From Cercis canadensis (Eukaryota > Streptophyta > Magnoliopsida > Fabales > Fabaceae): DNA of 64,000 nt. Positions 38,042-50,000 of this stretch are shown one piece after another. Location: NCBI GenBank assembly GCA_003255065.1, contig QAOA01003192.1, forward strand, positions 709,846-773,845, read 5' to 3'. The position numbers and the translations under genes are program-made. How positions within the stretch are numbered: the stretch's first letter is position 1; every line of letters starts with the position of its first letter. The notes under the pieces are model-generated. The model saw only the letters and a list, made by a program, of their open reading frames with translations, was not told the origin of the DNA and searched no databases.

Positions 38042-41000
38042 NTGAATGCAATCTCTAACTCAAAAATCAAAATTTCATCTCTCACATTCCACTCTCCCCA
38101 AATTTGACTCTCTTTCTACACAGTTCTACTTCTACCCCTCTCCGCCTCCTTCTTCTCAGTCCTCACTGCCGCCTCTCCTTCTCCAGCACCAACCAATACT
38201 TCCCATCTTTTTCCCCCATGCTCAATATTAGATGAAGTGTTTTGAAGTTTGTTGTTGTTAGCACAAAGTAAAGTTGATGGGTATTGTTTCTTCAATGTTC
38301 TTTGAGGTTTCTTATGGGTTTCTTAGCTTTTCATAAAGTGTGTATGCTTTATTTTTCATCTATACTGTGATTATTGGGCGAAATTTGTTATTTTTGGACC
38401 CCCACGCTTAGCGCTGGCATCTTGACTTCAAAAGTTGCTGTCGCTGGACACCCAGCGCTGGGCGCCAGAACCCAGAGCTAAGCGCCAGCACCCCAGAGTC
38501 TGTCGCTGGAACCCCAGCGCTGAGCGTCAGAACCCAGAGCTGAGCGTCAGCACCCCAGCATTGGGCGCCAGATCCCAGAGCTGAGCGCCAGCACCCCAGT
38601 ACTGGGCGCTAGATCCCAGAGCTGAGTGCCAGCACCCCAGAACCTTCCATCCAGTTGATTTTTCATATTAAGCCTCAACTTCAATTTTTCTAATACCTTA
38701 CCTATAAAAACAATAAAAATGGGTATATTTAGGACATAAATTTGGACTCTCTTATCTTATTATAACATAAGTATGTATTTTTTATGAACTTTATTAAATC
38801 AATCTTAGAAGGACTAGATAGTAAAAGATTTAGTTTCTCTTAAACTTTAGGGTATTAAAAAGAAAATTGTTTATTTGAATTTGTATTTTGATTACGTATG
38901 TTAATATTTGATGTTTCATAATCAATATGTTCTCATATTCTCTAAAAAATAAGCATGGCAAAATTTTTTTTTTAAAAAAAAGATTTTGGCCCATTATAGC
39001 CCGCAGCCCGAGGTAGGCAAGATTGAGAAATGACTGGCCCGATTAGAACCGGGCCACTTTGGCCCGGCCCATGGCCCAGCCCTAATGGGCTGGGCTGGCC
39101 CGTTAGCCAGCTCTCAGTTATATACTCTAAACTGTTTTGGTTAGTTGTGTTATTGTTTTATTGTAATTCTATGTTCTGTTGCCTTTTTTCAGATGTCAAC
39201 AAACTTACTGGCCATGGCTGTAGGTATAAAGCAAAAAGAAAGTGTAAATAAGATTGTACAGAAGGTTAAAGGCCATTTCTCTTACTCTTGTATTTGTTTT
39301 GCTCTCTAGACTTTTTGTATTTATATTTAACTTCATGCTTTTAATTTATTTTCAGTTTCTACCACATAATTTTGTGGTTATGCTTTTCCACTATGATGGC
39401 ATTTTTTATGAATGGAGGGATTTAGAATGGTGTGATCTTGCCATTCATGTCTCTGCTATTGACGAAGCCAGAGCTTGAGGTCGGTCACAACCACTGAGGT
39501 CGGTTTTCCCTTCTGCCTGTCGGGCGGACGAGTAACCTGCGAGTAAAAACTACCGGGCCGGGTTAGGTTTACCGGGCTCCGAAGATTAAGTCAGATTTAT
39601 TTAACTCAATCCGAGAAGAAAGATTATCAATGTTTGTCAGTGACATCCCCCTTTTATGCTGGGTGAGGGGCTATTTATAGTGGAGGGAAAGTATGAGCTG
39701 GCGGGTCGGGCAAAATAAGTGACCCGCTTCGTCGTTTTGGGCCTTTCGGGTCATAACTTGGTTTGGGCTCCACGTGGGCCCATTCCTTGGGGTCACCACA
39801 CTTGCCCCAAAAAGAAAGTCCGAGACTTTAGGTCTTCGGATTTGAAAAGAAATGGCGCCAAAACAAAAACATTTGCTTTGAGTAAATGATTACCTCGATG
39901 CCACCTGGCAAGGTAGGAAACGAGACGGCAGGAAATTATTGCGGAGGCTGCAGGGTTCGCGTCTCGAGGTGAGTAAATGACGGTATAGGAGGCGGCGCTG
40001 CCGGTTCGCGGGCTACGATGCGGCGCTAATCCTGACCGTTGGATGAGATTCATCTGATCCGTCAGATGATAAGAATGGAACGGTATAAATATGACAGGTT
40101 TATATTTTGCTGTACTTTTTACGAACGAGTTTCAGAAGCTGTGCTTGAGCAAAAAACGAAAGACTGCACTTTCGCCCACTCTTTCGCCTACACCCTGTCA
40201 AGGAGTCTAGTTTTCTCTCGAGCTTGCGATACCCAGGTAGCTTTTCCTTCCTTTACTCGAGATGTCTTCTTCTGGTGAGGTATCCGCTTCTTCTTCTGGT
40301 TCTCTAGGTGAGGGGTCTCCGGAGAGGGTTTCTGTGCCTTTGTTTGTTCACCAACGGGTTAGGGAGGTTAAACCAGCGATTAGGGCTAGACACATTCGAG
40401 CTTTGTGGGATAGTCACGTAAATGTTAACACTGACTATCATGACTTCGACCTAGAGCCCTGCCCGAGGAGTGCTCCCGTTTGTGAGAGTTGCCCTAGGGA
40501 TAATTTTTTTACTTTTAACGCTGCTTTCCTGGACCGAGCTGGGGCTGAACTTCCACTCACAGACTTCGAAATGGAGTTCCTACGAGTTGAGAACGCGGCC
40601 CCGACTCAGATTCATACAAACGGGTGGGGTTTCCTTAGGGCCTTTTCAGGCCATGTGCAGTGTCTTGTTTGTGAGTGCCCGAGTAGATGTATTTTTTCAT
40701 TTTTTCACCTTGAAGCACATTAGGGAGTCCGACCAAGAGTACGTATATATGGCGAGCCGGCCTCGATTGTCGCTGATGAAGCCAGTCGAGGATTCGGCAA
40801 ATGGGTGGAAAGACCAGTTTTTCCGGGTGACTATTCCGACCTGAGATGGGATCCCCAGGCCGGACAAGGCATTTTTCCTCCATGAGGACGGAACGCCCCG
40901 ATTCCCGTTGCGGTGGAATCAATACCTTAACAAGCAACCGGCGCGGGCCATGAGCGTGTATGACCGAGAGGCGCGCCGGATAATTGGGGTCATATCCGAC

Positions 41001-44000
41001 TTTACTTGCGAAAAGTCAAACCTCGTTCAGCTGAGGGCGAGAGATTTGATTGGTCGGTAAAAAATAGTCTTACTGTTTTACTTCTGCTGTTTGTTAGAAA
41101 ATGGTTGACAAGAACTGCCTTTGTGTGATTTATTTTGCAGAGGAGAAAATCAGCAAAGCAGAAATGGTTCGAATCTCCAAGCTCGCCAAATACCGAAGTC
41201 GGGAGCAACCAGGGGCGTCTGCCGCAGCCCCCGAGAGAGAAAACGAACAAACCGACGTCCCGCCTGTGGTCACCGCTGCCGAACCGGTGACGGTCGTTTT
41301 AGCGGATCGTCCCCGGGAAGGTGATGTAAGTGGCGAGCAGGAAAGTGTGCCCGAGGGGAACCGGGAGAAGCGCCCCTTGTTGCCGACCTCAAAGAAAAGG
41401 GGAAAGGAATAAAGAAACACAAAGCACATCGAGAGCACAGTAGGCAGGAGGGATCATCGCACCGAGCTTCCCGAGGGTTCACCGCCGAGGTTAGGGGCCT
41501 TGAACTTTTTTCTGCGGATTTGGCGGCCGAAGAGCCCAACCATGCAAGTTACTCATACTGGAACACCCGATTTCCACTTCAGGAAAGGGTGGATTCCATT
41601 TTGACCCGAGTGGACACGGACCGACTCGCGAAGGCGCCAGCTGACATGCTTCTTTCGTACATGCTGTCGACCGCGACCAGGGAGCTGGCCATCATTCGCA
41701 GCTTACAAAAGAGGATGGGGGGCCCGGATTTGGCGAGGAAAGCACAAGAGGCAGAAGCGGAGGCCCGCACGCAAGCACAAGAGGAGCTAAAAGCGCTGGA
41801 GGATGCCAGGGCGGAGGCAAAACAACTTCGTGACGAACGGGAGGTTATCTTAGCCGCCAAGGATGAGGCCGAGGCTGAGGTTAACAAACTTCGCAATGAG
41901 GTGAAGGAGCTCGAAGTTCGTCATGAAGTGGGTACCAAGGTGCTGGAGGAGGCCCATGCCCGGGCATGCGAGGTGCGAGACACACTGCGAGAAGTGCGAT
42001 CTCAAATGCGAAGACGAGTAGAGAGGGCCCGCCAATCAAAATCCAGGATGAGGAAGAGAGCCGAGGAAAAATTAGAAAGGAACTTTGCTCATGCCCTCGA
42101 GCAAGGTTTCAACAATGCTATAGATCAAGCTCGGCTTCAATTCCCCGACCTCCGAACGGAAGAGATGGACTGCTTTCAGGTTGTTCGGGAGGGGCGACTG
42201 GTACAGGATGAGGATGATGGCGAGCCTCCGGAGGGCGCCAACGATGATGCGGAGGTCCGAGTGTCGGATTCCGGGGGGGACTATGACTCGGCCATAGAGG
42301 AAGAAATGTACGGTCCCCCAACTGTCGGGAGTCCCCCTGTAGAATAGGAAATTGTTGTAGTGCCTGGGCATAATAGAGATGTGCTTGTAACACTTTTATA
42401 CAAAAGAAAAAGAGAAATAAAAATGGTGCCAACGTTTTGTAACTTTATGTTTTGACATATCAACATGTGAGTGCGTAAGAGCGGGTGGCAATGATTGTGC
42501 GGTTAAAAATAAAGAATCTCATGATCTTAAGTAAAGAAAAGAAAACAAGTTTAAATAAAAACAATGTCTCTTAAAGGCGTCAGGTGTGCACTCGCGACGG
42601 AGGTTGCAAACAGGACCAACAAGCTCGATACATGTGACCGGCGAGGGTATGCACTCGCGATGGAGGTTGCAAACAAAACTTGAGCGCGGTGTGTGTGACC
42701 GGCTGAGGTTTGCACTCGCGATGGAGGCTGCAAACAAAACATGAGCACGGTGTGCGTGACCGGCTGAGGTTTGCACTCGCGACGATGGAGGTTGCAAACA
42801 AAACTTGAGCGCGGTGTGTGTGACCGGCTGAGGTTTGCACTCGCGATGGAGGTTGCAAACAAAACATGAGCACGGTGTGCGTGACCGGCTGAGGTTTGCA
42901 CTCGCGATGGAGGTTGCAAACAAAACAGGAGCACGGTGTGCGAAAGAATAAATGAAATAGTATATATGTTGAAAAGATTTTACTGTTCATAAATTCGGAG
43001 ATTAGTTACATTCCAAGTTCTGGGGATGAGCGAACCGTGTTTGGTTGCGATTTTATAGGCGCCTTTCCCCAGGACTTCCTGAATTACATATGGGTCCTCC
43101 CAATTGGGGGCCAGCTTGCCTTCAGTGAGGTGCTTTCTGGTGATGTCGACTCTACGAAGAACTAGGTCGCCTTTATGGAAAATCCTTGGTCGGACTTTGG
43201 CATTGTAATACCGGGAGAGCCTCTGCTTGTTGGCTAACATGGTCAATCTTGTTTTTTCCCTATCCTCATCTAATAGTTCAAGGTTGGCGTTCATGGACTC
43301 GTGATTATGAGCGGCATCGAAGTGCGCGCGTCTCCAGCTTGGTTCGCCGATTTCGACAGGTATCATAGCTTCTGCTCCATATGTGAGCTTGTAGGGAGTC
43401 TCCCGAGTAGAAGTTTGTGGGGTCGTTCGGTAGGACCATAACACCCAGGGAAGCTCGTCGATCCACCGACCCTTGACGTGGTCTAGGCGCTTCTTCAAAC
43501 CATCAAGGATGATTCGGTTTGCGGCTTCTACTTGTCCGTTGGCTTGTGGATGTTCGACCGATGTGTAATTTAACCGGATGCAGAGCTCGGCACAGAAGGC
43601 TCGGAACCCAGCGTCTGTGAACTGGGTTCCGTTGTCGGTGGTTATGGTATAGGGGATATCGAACCTGCAAATAATAAAGGATTGGAGAAACTTTTTAGCA
43701 TTTTTGGCAGTGATGGTGGCTAAGGGTTCAGCCTCAATCCATTTTGAAAAATAGTCTATGGCAATGATAAGATATCGTTTCTGCCCGGGAGCTCGGGGGA
43801 AAGGGCCGAGCAGGTCCAAACCCCACCGGCTGAAGGGCCAGGGTTCGACCGTTGTAAAAAGGTCGGACGATGGTGCGACGTGAAAGTTGGCAAATTTTTG
43901 ACACTTATCGCATTTTTTCAACAGATTTGCTGCGTCCACTTTCAGTGTCGGCCAGTAATAACCAGATCGAAGAGCTTTTGATGCCAGAGAGCGGGCACCT

Positions 44001-47000
44001 ATGTGATGTCCACATATACCCAAGTGAATCTCTTGCAAGACATAAAGTGATTGCTCGGAGGTAAGACACTTGAGAAGCGGAGTGTTGTACCCACGCTTAT
44101 ACAGAGTTCCTCCTTTAAGGTAATAATTGCAGGCTATTCTTTGTAGTTTCCTGGCTTGAACTTTGTCGGATAGAAGCTCTCGCGTCTGTAGGTAGTGGAT
44201 AATCGGAGTCATCCATGATGATGTTTCTTGAGCAATGTCGGCAACTTCTTCAGGATTAATGCTTGGATGCAAAATGGTCTCTTGGATGACCGTTTGGTTA
44301 TGGCCAGGTCGTTTGCTGCTGGCTAACTTAGAAAGGATGTCAGCCCGGGTGTTTTCCATCCTTGGGACATGGTGAATTGCAAACTCCTGGAAGCGAGAGA
44401 TATACGTGTGGGCAGAGATCAGGTATTTGGACATTAGGGGATCTTTTGCTTGAAAATCGCCCTTAATCTGACTGGTGACCAGCTTTGAGTCCGTTTGGAC
44501 TTGAATCGTGTCGGCGCCCAGCTCAAGAGCTAAACGCAAGCCAGCTATTAAGGCCTCATATTCGGCTTGGTTGTTAGTGACTGGGAAATCAAAGCGTAAG
44601 GACTGTTCAATAATGACTTCCTCTGGCCCTTCGAGGACGATGCCAGCACTTCCGCCTTTTAAGTTGGAGGACCCGTCCACGGAAAGGGTCCACTGAAGGG
44701 AAACTTCTTCACCGAGGTCGCTTGTGCAGGTCATTTCGACTATAAAGTCGGCAAGGGCTTGCGCCTTGATGGCCCCTCTGGGTTCGTAATTTAACGAATG
44801 CTCAGAAAGTTCGACCGACCACCCCAACATACACCCGGCCAGGTCGGGTTTTTGAAGAATCTGTCGAATCGGCTGGTCGGTCCGAACAGTTATTAAGTGA
44901 TTTTGAAAGTATGGACGCAGACGCCTGGCCGAAAGAAGTAGGGCGTAAGCGATTTTTTCAATCTTGCGGTATTTAAGTTCAGATGCCTGAAGGGCGTGGC
45001 TAATATAGTACACTGGGTATTGTATTTTGTCTTGTTCTCTGACTAGGGCCGAGCTTACTGCATGCTCGCTGCTGGCCAGGTATAGAAAAAAGGTTTCGCC
45101 CTGGCGGGGTTGAGAGAGGATAGGAGGCGAGGCCAGGTATGTTTTTAAATGATCGAATGCGTGCTGACACTCGTCTGTCCATTGGAAATGTTTCAGCTGC
45201 TTGAGAACCTTAAAGAAGGGGAGCGCCTTGTCCGCAAATTTGGACATGAACCGGGATAAGGCCGCAACTCTCCCGGCCAGCCGTTGCACCTCCCTCACGG
45301 TTTTGGGCGGTTCCATATTTATGATGGCTTGACACTTGTCGGGATTTGCCTCTATGCCTCGATGGGTTAACATGAAGCCCAAAAATTTCCCGGCTCCGAC
45401 CCCGAATGCACATTTGGAGGGATTCAACTTCAAACGGTGCTTTCGGAGTTCGGCGAATATTTCCGCCAAGTCGGCCAGGTGCCCGATATCTGAGTTGGAT
45501 TTGACGAGCATATCATCCACATAGATCTCGACGTTTCTACCTATCTGTTTTTTAAGTATCTGGTCGACCAGCCTTTGGTAAGTGGCCCCGGCATTTTTTA
45601 GCCCGAAGGGCATCACCTTGTAACAGTAAATAGCGTGCTCGGTGATGAAAGCTGTTTTTTCTTCGTCGTCCGGGTGCATCCGTATTTGATTATATCCGGA
45701 GTAAGCATCCATGAAACTCAGGAGTTTGTAATCGGAAGCGCCATCAACCAATTTGTCGATGCTTGGCAGGGGATAGGGATCTTTGGGGCAAACTTTATTT
45801 AAGTCGGAATAGTCCACGCACATACGCCATTTCCCATTAGGTTTTTTGACCATGACCACGTTGGATAACCAGGTCGCATAGGGTATTTCTCTGATGAAGT
45901 TAGCGTCGAGCAACTTCTGGACCTCTTCATCAATGGCCTTCTGCTTTTCGGGACCAACCACTCTTTTCTTTTGAGCCACCGGCTTAGCGCCTATATTTAT
46001 GGCGAGTTTATGCGAAATGAAGTTTGGGTCAATACCTGGCATATCAGCAGTTGTCCAGGCAAATAGGTCGGCATTGGCCGCCAGGAGCGCCGTCATCTGC
46101 TCAAGTTTGTCAGGAGGCATGCCCAACCCGATATGGACTGTCTGCCCGCTCGTATTGCCGATTTGAAATGTTGAAAGATCGCCTTCTGGCGTGGGTTTGA
46201 GGCCTGTCTTTGATTCCCTATTATCGAGTTCCTTCAAAGGAATTTGATTGTCCGGTTTTGGTTCTTCCGGGTAATGACATTTTGACGATTTTGAGTAATC
46301 GATGGTCAGGCTGGTGTTATAACACGTTCTGCCGAGTAGCTGATCGCCTCAGGCTTGTCCGACCGTTCCAGACATAGTTGGAAATTTTAAGAGAAGGTGT
46401 TTTGTTGAAACAATAGCATCAATCTTATTAAGGAAAGGCCGGCCTAGGATCGCATTATATGCGGAGGGGCAGTTGATGACCAAGAACCTGACCTTTGCGC
46501 TGGTGAGGTCGGGGTACTCCCCTATGGTTGCTAAAAGAGTTATGGTGCCTCTCACCTTGACGTGGATTCCGGAGAAACCAACCAAAGTTCCGGGATAGTG
46601 GTCAAGGTCAGAGAAAGGGATTCCCAACTGCTCGAAAGCATGGTTAAAAAGGACGTCAGCTGAACTTTCTTGGTCGATGAGAACCTTCCGAACTTCGTAA
46701 TTTGCCATGAAACAGGAGATTATGACTGGGTCGTCATGCTCTTGGTCGATCGTCCCGTAGTCCATGTCGGAAAATGAAATGACTGCGGAATTTCGACTTT
46801 TCGAGACTGTGTTGGTATGCAAGACCTCCTTCTTATGCCTTTCCGCGGTCCTTTTATGCCGTTTCCTTGAAGATCGAGACACGCCCCCGCCGACAAATCC
46901 TCCCGCGATGGTGTGTATGGTTCCAACGGCGATTCGTCGTGGATCACCCCTTATTGAAGGCGGGCTTCGCGTAGGAGACCGGCTCCGGCGCCTCTTTGCG

Positions 47001-50000
47001 CTGAGGTTGTGGTTTCTCGGAGGGGACCTCCGTGCCGTAGTCGCTTTGCTTGAGGGCCGGGGACTTGGAAGAGGTAGGTCGGCCCTGAACTTCTGCAGGT
47101 ACCCTCTTCTCAGAAGGTCTTCAATAAGGTTTCGCAGGTGTCTGCAGTCGTCGGTGTCGTGTCCCCTGCCTTGGTGGAAAGCGCAATATTTTTCTTTATC
47201 GGAGCCCACATCTCCTTTGGGCTGAGGGAGACTTGCGAGCTTGGTTTGGCATATTTCTTCCAGAACTCGAGTTCTTGATTGATTCAAGGGGGTAAAGGCC
47301 TCGAAACGCGGTCGGAGGGGAGATTTTTCCTGACGAGATAGTTTGCGATCATCCTGTGGCTTTTTTTCCTTGGTTCTGCTTTTNGGTTCATGGGCTGAGC
47401 CCGGTGGGGCCCGATAAAATGGTGGGCTGGGTTCCCTAAATGGTAGCCCGTTTAAAACTGGGCCAATTTGGCCCTGCCCGATCGGGTTCGTGCCGGGTTA
47501 GCCCGATTTGTTTTTTTGTTTTTTTCCAGCTTTCAATTGCCCTCATTCTAAAATCTGAATGCAATCTCTAACTCAAAAATCAAAATTTCATCTCTCACAT
47601 TCCACTCTCCCCAAATTTGACTCTCTTTCTACACAGTTCTACTTCTACCCCTCTCTGCCTCCTTCTCCTCAGTCCTCACTGCCGCCTCTCCTTCTCCAGC
47701 ACCAGCCAACACTTCCCATCTTTTTCCCCCATGCTCAATATTAGATGAAGTGCTTTGAAGTTTGTTGTTGTTAGCACAAAGTAAAGTTGATGGGTATTGT
47801 TTCTTCAATGTTCTTTGAGGTTTCTTATGGGTTTCTTAGCTTTTCATAAAGTGGGTATGCTTTATTTTTCATCTATAGTGTGATTATTGGGCGAAATCTG
47901 TTATTTTTGGACCCCCGCGCTTAGCGCTGGCATCTTGACTTCAAAAGTTGCTGTCGCTGGACACCCAACGCTGGGCGCCAGAACCCAGAGCTGAGCGCTA
48001 GCACCCCAGCGCTGGGTGCCAGATCCCAGAGCTGAGCGCTAGCACCCCAGCGCTGGGCGCCAGATCCCAAAGCTGAGTGCCAGCACCCCAGAACCTTCCA
48101 TCCAGTTGATTTTTCATATTAAGCCTTCAACTTCAATTTTTCTAATACCTTACCTATAAAAACAATAAAAAGGGGTATATTTAGGACATAAATTTGGACT
48201 CTCTTATCTTATTATAACATAAGTATGTTTTTTTTATGAACTTTATTAAATCAATCTTAGAAGGACTAGGTAGTAAAAGATTTAGTTTCTCTTAAACTTT
48301 AGGGTATTAAAAAGAAAATTGTTTATTTGAATTTGTATTTTGATTACGTATGTTAATATTTGATGTTTCATAATCAATATGTTCTCATATTCTCTAAAAA
48401 ATAAGCATGGCAAAAAAAATTTTTTTTAAAAAAAGATTTTGGCCCGTTATAGCCCGCAGCCCGAGGTAGGCTGGGCTGGATTGAGAAATGGCTGGCCCGA
48501 TTAGAACCAGGCCACTTTGGCCCAGCCCATTTAGGCCCGTGGCCCGATGTGGCCCGGCCCTAATGGGCTGGGCTGGCCCGTTAGCCAGCTCTCAGTTATA
48601 TACTCTAAACTGTTTTGGTTAGTTGTGTTATTGTTTTACTGTAATTCTATGTTCTGTTGCCTTTTTTCAGATGTCAACAAACTTACTGGCCATGGCTGTA
48701 GGTATAAAGCAAAAAGAAAGTGTAAATAAGATTGTACAGAAGGTTAAAGGCCATTTCTCTTACTCTTGTATTTGTTTTGCTCTCTAGACTTTTTGTATTT
48801 ATATTTAACTTCATGCTTTTAATTTATTTTCAGTTTCTACCACATAATTTTGTGGTTATGCTTTTCCACTATGATGGCATTTTTGATGAATGGAGGGATT
48901 TAGAATGGTGTGATCTTGCCATTCATGTCTCTGCTGTCAAGCAAACAAAATGGTGAAAATATTTCTTTTAGCTTTGTATTTCTGGGAAAAGGAAAGCTGT
49001 TGTTGCTATGCTTATAAACAGTTACCTCTCAATAATTTGTTAATTTTTTTTTTTCTCAAATGACTTAGGTGGTTTGCCAAGCGTTTCTTACATCCAGATA
49101 TTATATATGAGTATACATACATCTTCCTCTGGGATGAAGACCTTGGAGTTGAAAATTTTCATGTTGAAAAGTAGGTGCCTTTGTATACTGTTTTATATGT
49201 ATTTATGTAATTGTAAATGCATATGATGGAATTGTGAAATTGGTGGTATTTGTCTTTTGAAGTTTATAAGAAAAGAAGATAAAAGCAAAGACGTTAGTTT
49301 AAGTAATTTTTAGAATAGAGTAAGTATTAGAGAGAGATTGGTATGAGACAAAATGTGGAAGATTGATATGCTTTCTAAGTGAGCTTTTGACTAGAAATGC
49401 ATATTATTAGATATAAATTATTTACGGCATTCACTTAACAACTAAAGCTTTTAAAATTAAATGGTTCTTGAAACATATCACTAGTGTGTATATTTCTGCG
49501 CAGATATGTGCATGTATTGATATACTGATTCCATTGAGAAGCACTTTTTTTTATGATTGCTTGATATCAACTTAGATTGGATTGAGAGCTTTCACATTCT
49601 TACAAATTTTGAAAATATAATATTTCAAACTTTTTCTTAAACTTGAAGACCAAAGTGAATGGTAAGGATTATAGTTGCATGCACGATGGAGATATTTATC
49701 AAAGTGTGTAAATTTGATCAAATTGATCCCTTTTTGCGCATGAGAGGGATGGAGGATCTAAATGGTTACTGCTTTCACAATCATTTCTCCTTGTAGATAT
49801 TTATCCATTATAAAAAAAGAAGGGCTTGAGATATCACAGCCAGCACTTGATCCTGAAGTATCAGAAGTACACCATGATCTCACTGCAAGGGACAGCAAAT
49901 TACAAGTGCACAGGTTTTATATCTTCTGCACTAAGATCATTACAAAACCTTGCTAGACCATTTATTCATGGACATGTGGTAATCAAAATGATTGGCTCAT

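Larger units (their letters stand above)
37847..39114. mobile_element. Non-autonomous hAT-like element in DUF707 intron 4 (first copy)
   Basis: Ends are inverted AGAGCTGG (37847–37854) and CCAGCTCT (39107–39114), and both subterminal regions are packed with GGCCCG/CGGGCC words, as in many plant hAT-derived elements. The possible 8-bp target duplication is imperfect (GTTATAAT on the left, GTTATATA on the right). The interior has a poly-T run ending at an N (38042), a 41-bp minisatellite and no transposase. About 40 bp present in the second copy just after the T run is missing here. Confidence 0.6.
39460..47383 (-). mobile_element. Tat-lineage Ty3/gypsy LTR retrotransposon, truncated and damaged
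   Basis: Order on the minus strand: gag (cut at the N at 47384), protease, reverse transcriptase, RNase H, a second RNase H, integrase, then 61-bp tandem repeats, an oppositely oriented ORF and an LTR. The second RNase H domain and the antisense ORF between integrase and the LTR are hallmarks of Tat-type elements. The 5' LTR and start of gag are missing. The insertion lies in exon 6 of the DUF707 gene, after its residue-coding base at 39459. Confidence 0.85.

Noticed and set aside
42585..42940. Regular repeats that might suggest a CRISPR-like array
   Set aside because: The whole 61-bp unit repeats without unique spacers, it lies inside a plant retrotransposon, and no Cas gene exists.
43186..47225. 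Several plus-strand frames opposite gag-pol
   Set aside because: They are shadows of the long minus-strand polyprotein frame; only the ORF at 40262–42347 has its own domain.
37854..48952. Genuine segmental duplication of DUF707 exons 5 and 6
   Set aside because: The extra segment is bounded by N at both ends, lacks the retrotransposon's other LTR, and differs only by allele-like changes; an assembly of two haplotypes is simpler.
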